Shown here piece after piece: positions 34,463 through 35,751 of a stretch of DNA of 35,751 nt. Within the stretch, counting starts at the first letter, position 1, and each line of letters starts with the position of its first letter. The notes beneath the pieces are model-generated. The model searched no databases and was not told where the DNA came from. It was given only the letters and a program-made list of their open reading frames with translations. The stretch comes from Bacteroides sp. (lineage in GTDB: Bacteria > Bacteroidota > Bacteroidia > Bacteroidales > Muribaculaceae), in the NCBI GenBank assembly GCA_014801945.1, contig JAAVDF010000015.1, positions 1 to 35,751 of the forward strand, written 5' to 3'. The translations under genes were made by a program, and so were the position numbers.

Positions 34463-35751
34463 ATGGAAGAAAAATATATAGTGGCTCTTGAGATAGGGAG
34501 CTCGAAAATCAAAGGTGCCATCGGCATAGTCGATCCTTCCGGTTCGCTCAGTGTGAAGGCTGTAGAGGAAGAGAAGCTGACCGATAGTGTCCGTTACGGC
34601 TGTATCCTCAACATACGTGAGACCACTGATGCCATACGCAATGTGATCAACCGTCTTGAGCAGCGCGAGCCGCAGCGCAAGATTACAAGTGTATATGTGT
34701 CGGTGGGCGGACGCTCACTCATGTCGCAGGACATTGAGGTGGAGCGTCATCTTCCTTCGGAAATGGAAATAACCAATGAGATTATCGCCGACATGACCAA
34801 GGAGGCTCTGGAGTACAAGTTTCAGGAGCGCACCATCATCGGAGTGTCGCCGAAAGAATTCCGTGTCGATAATTTCCCTGCAAACCGCGTGGTCGGCATG
34901 TTCGGTTCGTACATCACCGCACGTCTTAATCTCATCAGCTGCCGCAGTCGCCTCATGACCAATCTGAAGGTGGTGCTTGACGAGCGTATGCATCTTGCCA
35001 TCAATGACTTCTTCGTCCGTCCTCTCATTGAGGCCGATCTTGTGCTTTTCCCGGAGGAAAAACGCAAGGGCTGTATGCTTGTGGATTGCGGCGCGGACAC
35101 AACGACTGTCGCCATTTTCAAGAATGGTGTGCTGACCTATCTCTCGACTATTCCTATGGGCTCACGCCATATCACTCTCGACATCACCGCGCTCAATTAT
35201 CTTGAGGAGCGTGCGGAGGATCTGAAGATCGAGGGTGGAAATGCGGTCTCACAGTCTGATCCCGCCTCGGCCTACAGAGGTGTGGGTGTGGATTTCAACC
35301 AGATCAACAACTATGTGTCGGCCCGTGCGGGAGAGATTATCGCCAATATCAACGAGCAGATCAAGTATGCCGGTCTTGATTCCGGCAAGCTCGGAAGCAT
35401 CATACTCGTAGGCCGTGGTTCAAAACTCAGAGGATTCGACACGCGTCTTGAGAAAGTGACCAATCTTCCCGTCCGTTTTGGTGCGCCTGTAAGCCGTATC
35501 CGGATTCTTGACGGCCGTCTTAACGGAGCGGACAATGTGGATGTGATCTCCGTGCTTTCAGCGGCGGCTTCTGACAGATCTGTGCGCGAATGTATGGAGC
35601 GGAAGATGCCTGAACATAACTATTCGGCTCATGTGCAGGGTGGCTCTTCACAGTATGCTGCACAAAACTCCGGTTATGCGGCGCAGCAGAATCCCTATCA
35701 GCAGCAGCCGGCGGCACAGCAGAATCCCTATCAGCAGCAACCGGCGGCACA
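34463..35751 (+). CDS. ftsA: Cell-division protein FtsA, 3' end outside window
   Basis: The ATG at 34463 opens a frame that runs off the window after 429 codons. It is an actin-like ATPase that tethers FtsZ to the membrane. Phosphate-1 loop ALEIGSSKIKGAIG (8-21), the SHS2-type (1C) region (ITSVYVSVGGRSL onward), phosphate-2 MLVDCGADTTTVAIF and SIILVGRGSKLRGF mark the fold. From about residue 385 the sequence becomes Gln/Pro/Ala/Tyr-rich and enters a tandem repeat. The membrane-targeting helix normally at the extreme C-terminus is not yet reached. It follows ftsQ by 15 bases; ftsZ is expected next. Confidence 0.95.
   Translation, partial: MEEKYIVALEIGSSKIKGAIGIVDPSGSLSVKAVEEEKLTDSVRYGCILNIRETTDAIRNVINRLEQREPQRKITSVYVSVGGRSLMSQDIEVERHLPSEMEITNEIIADMTKEALEYKFQERTIIGVSPKEFRVDNFPANRVVGMFGSYITARLNLISCRSRLMTNLKVVLDERMHLAINDFFVRPLIEADLVLFPEEKRKGCMLVDCGADTTTVAIFKNGVLTYLSTIPMGSRHITLDITALNYLEERAEDLKIEGGNAVSQSDPASAYRGVGVDFNQINNYVSARAGEIIANINEQIKYAGLDSGKLGSIILVGRGSKLRGFDTRLEKVTNLPVRFGAPVSRIRILDGRLNGADNVDVISVLSAAASDRSVRECMERKMPEHNYSAHVQGGSSQYAAQNSGYAAQQNPYQQQPAAQQNPYQQQPAA
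35684..35749 (+). repeat. 33-bp tandem repeat in the ftsA tail
   Basis: Two adjacent 33-base units (35684-35716 and 35717-35749) differ at one base (CAG versus CAA) and encode QQNPYQQQPAA twice, in frame. The first two bases of a third copy end the window. The preceding residues (YAAQNSGYAA) look like a decayed version. Confidence 0.95.

Noticed and set aside
35520-35750. Minus-strand frame rich in DRDSA repeats at the window end
   Set aside because: It is the antisense reading of the ftsA tail repeat; the plus-strand frame is continuous with FtsA.

Overview
The window looks like a chromosomal segment from a member of the Bacteroidales, probably Muribaculaceae-like. The order-level call rests on four things. 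Promoters match the Bacteroidetes consensus (TTTG, 19 bases, TAnnTTTG upstream of rplS). Shine-Dalgarno sites are mostly absent. The division and cell-wall cluster has the Bacteroidetes order. There is a PorZ-like protein with a type IX secretion C-terminal domain. The family-level guess is inference from the general look of the sequence.

Positions 1-200 hold the 3' part of a 5S rRNA and two convergent terminators. Positions 200-11.7k are all on the minus strand. In transcription order they hold a split envelope protein in two genes (C-terminal half first, N-terminal half second), a CE2-like esterase lipoprotein, cobalamin-dependent methionine synthase (metH), the YifB/ComM AAA+ protein, an NhaC antiporter and a WYL-domain regulator.

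Positions 12.0k-17.5k are mainly on the plus strand: rplS (L19), hpt, adk, xseB, a small outer-membrane barrel protein and a large M13 metallopeptidase lipoprotein. A 48-residue membrane protein lies on the minus strand between rplS and hpt. Positions 17.5k-21.3k are minus strand: an unrecognised 174-residue protein, a PorZ-like protein and the NTP-sanitising pyrophosphatase RdgB.

From 21.6k to the end runs the dcw cluster on the plus strand: rsmH, ftsL, ftsI (with a PASTA domain), murE, mraY, murD, ftsW, murG, murC, ftsQ and ftsA (cut by the window edge). Together these make lipid II from UDP-MurNAc precursors, lacking only MurF here, and supply the septal synthase FtsW/FtsI with its FtsL/FtsQ/FtsA partners. 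No mraZ sits in front of rsmH. That 293-base gap instead holds promoter-like elements and an inverted repeat with mutually exclusive hairpins.

Most of the window is ordinary housekeeping. The item that most deserves a second look is the pair at 9221-11721. The two halves of a normally single MG2/plug-domain protein are encoded as separate, overlapping genes in reversed order, each with its own signal peptide. Secondary items are the structured gap before rsmH, the tandem repeat in the FtsA tail, and the 48-residue membrane protein.
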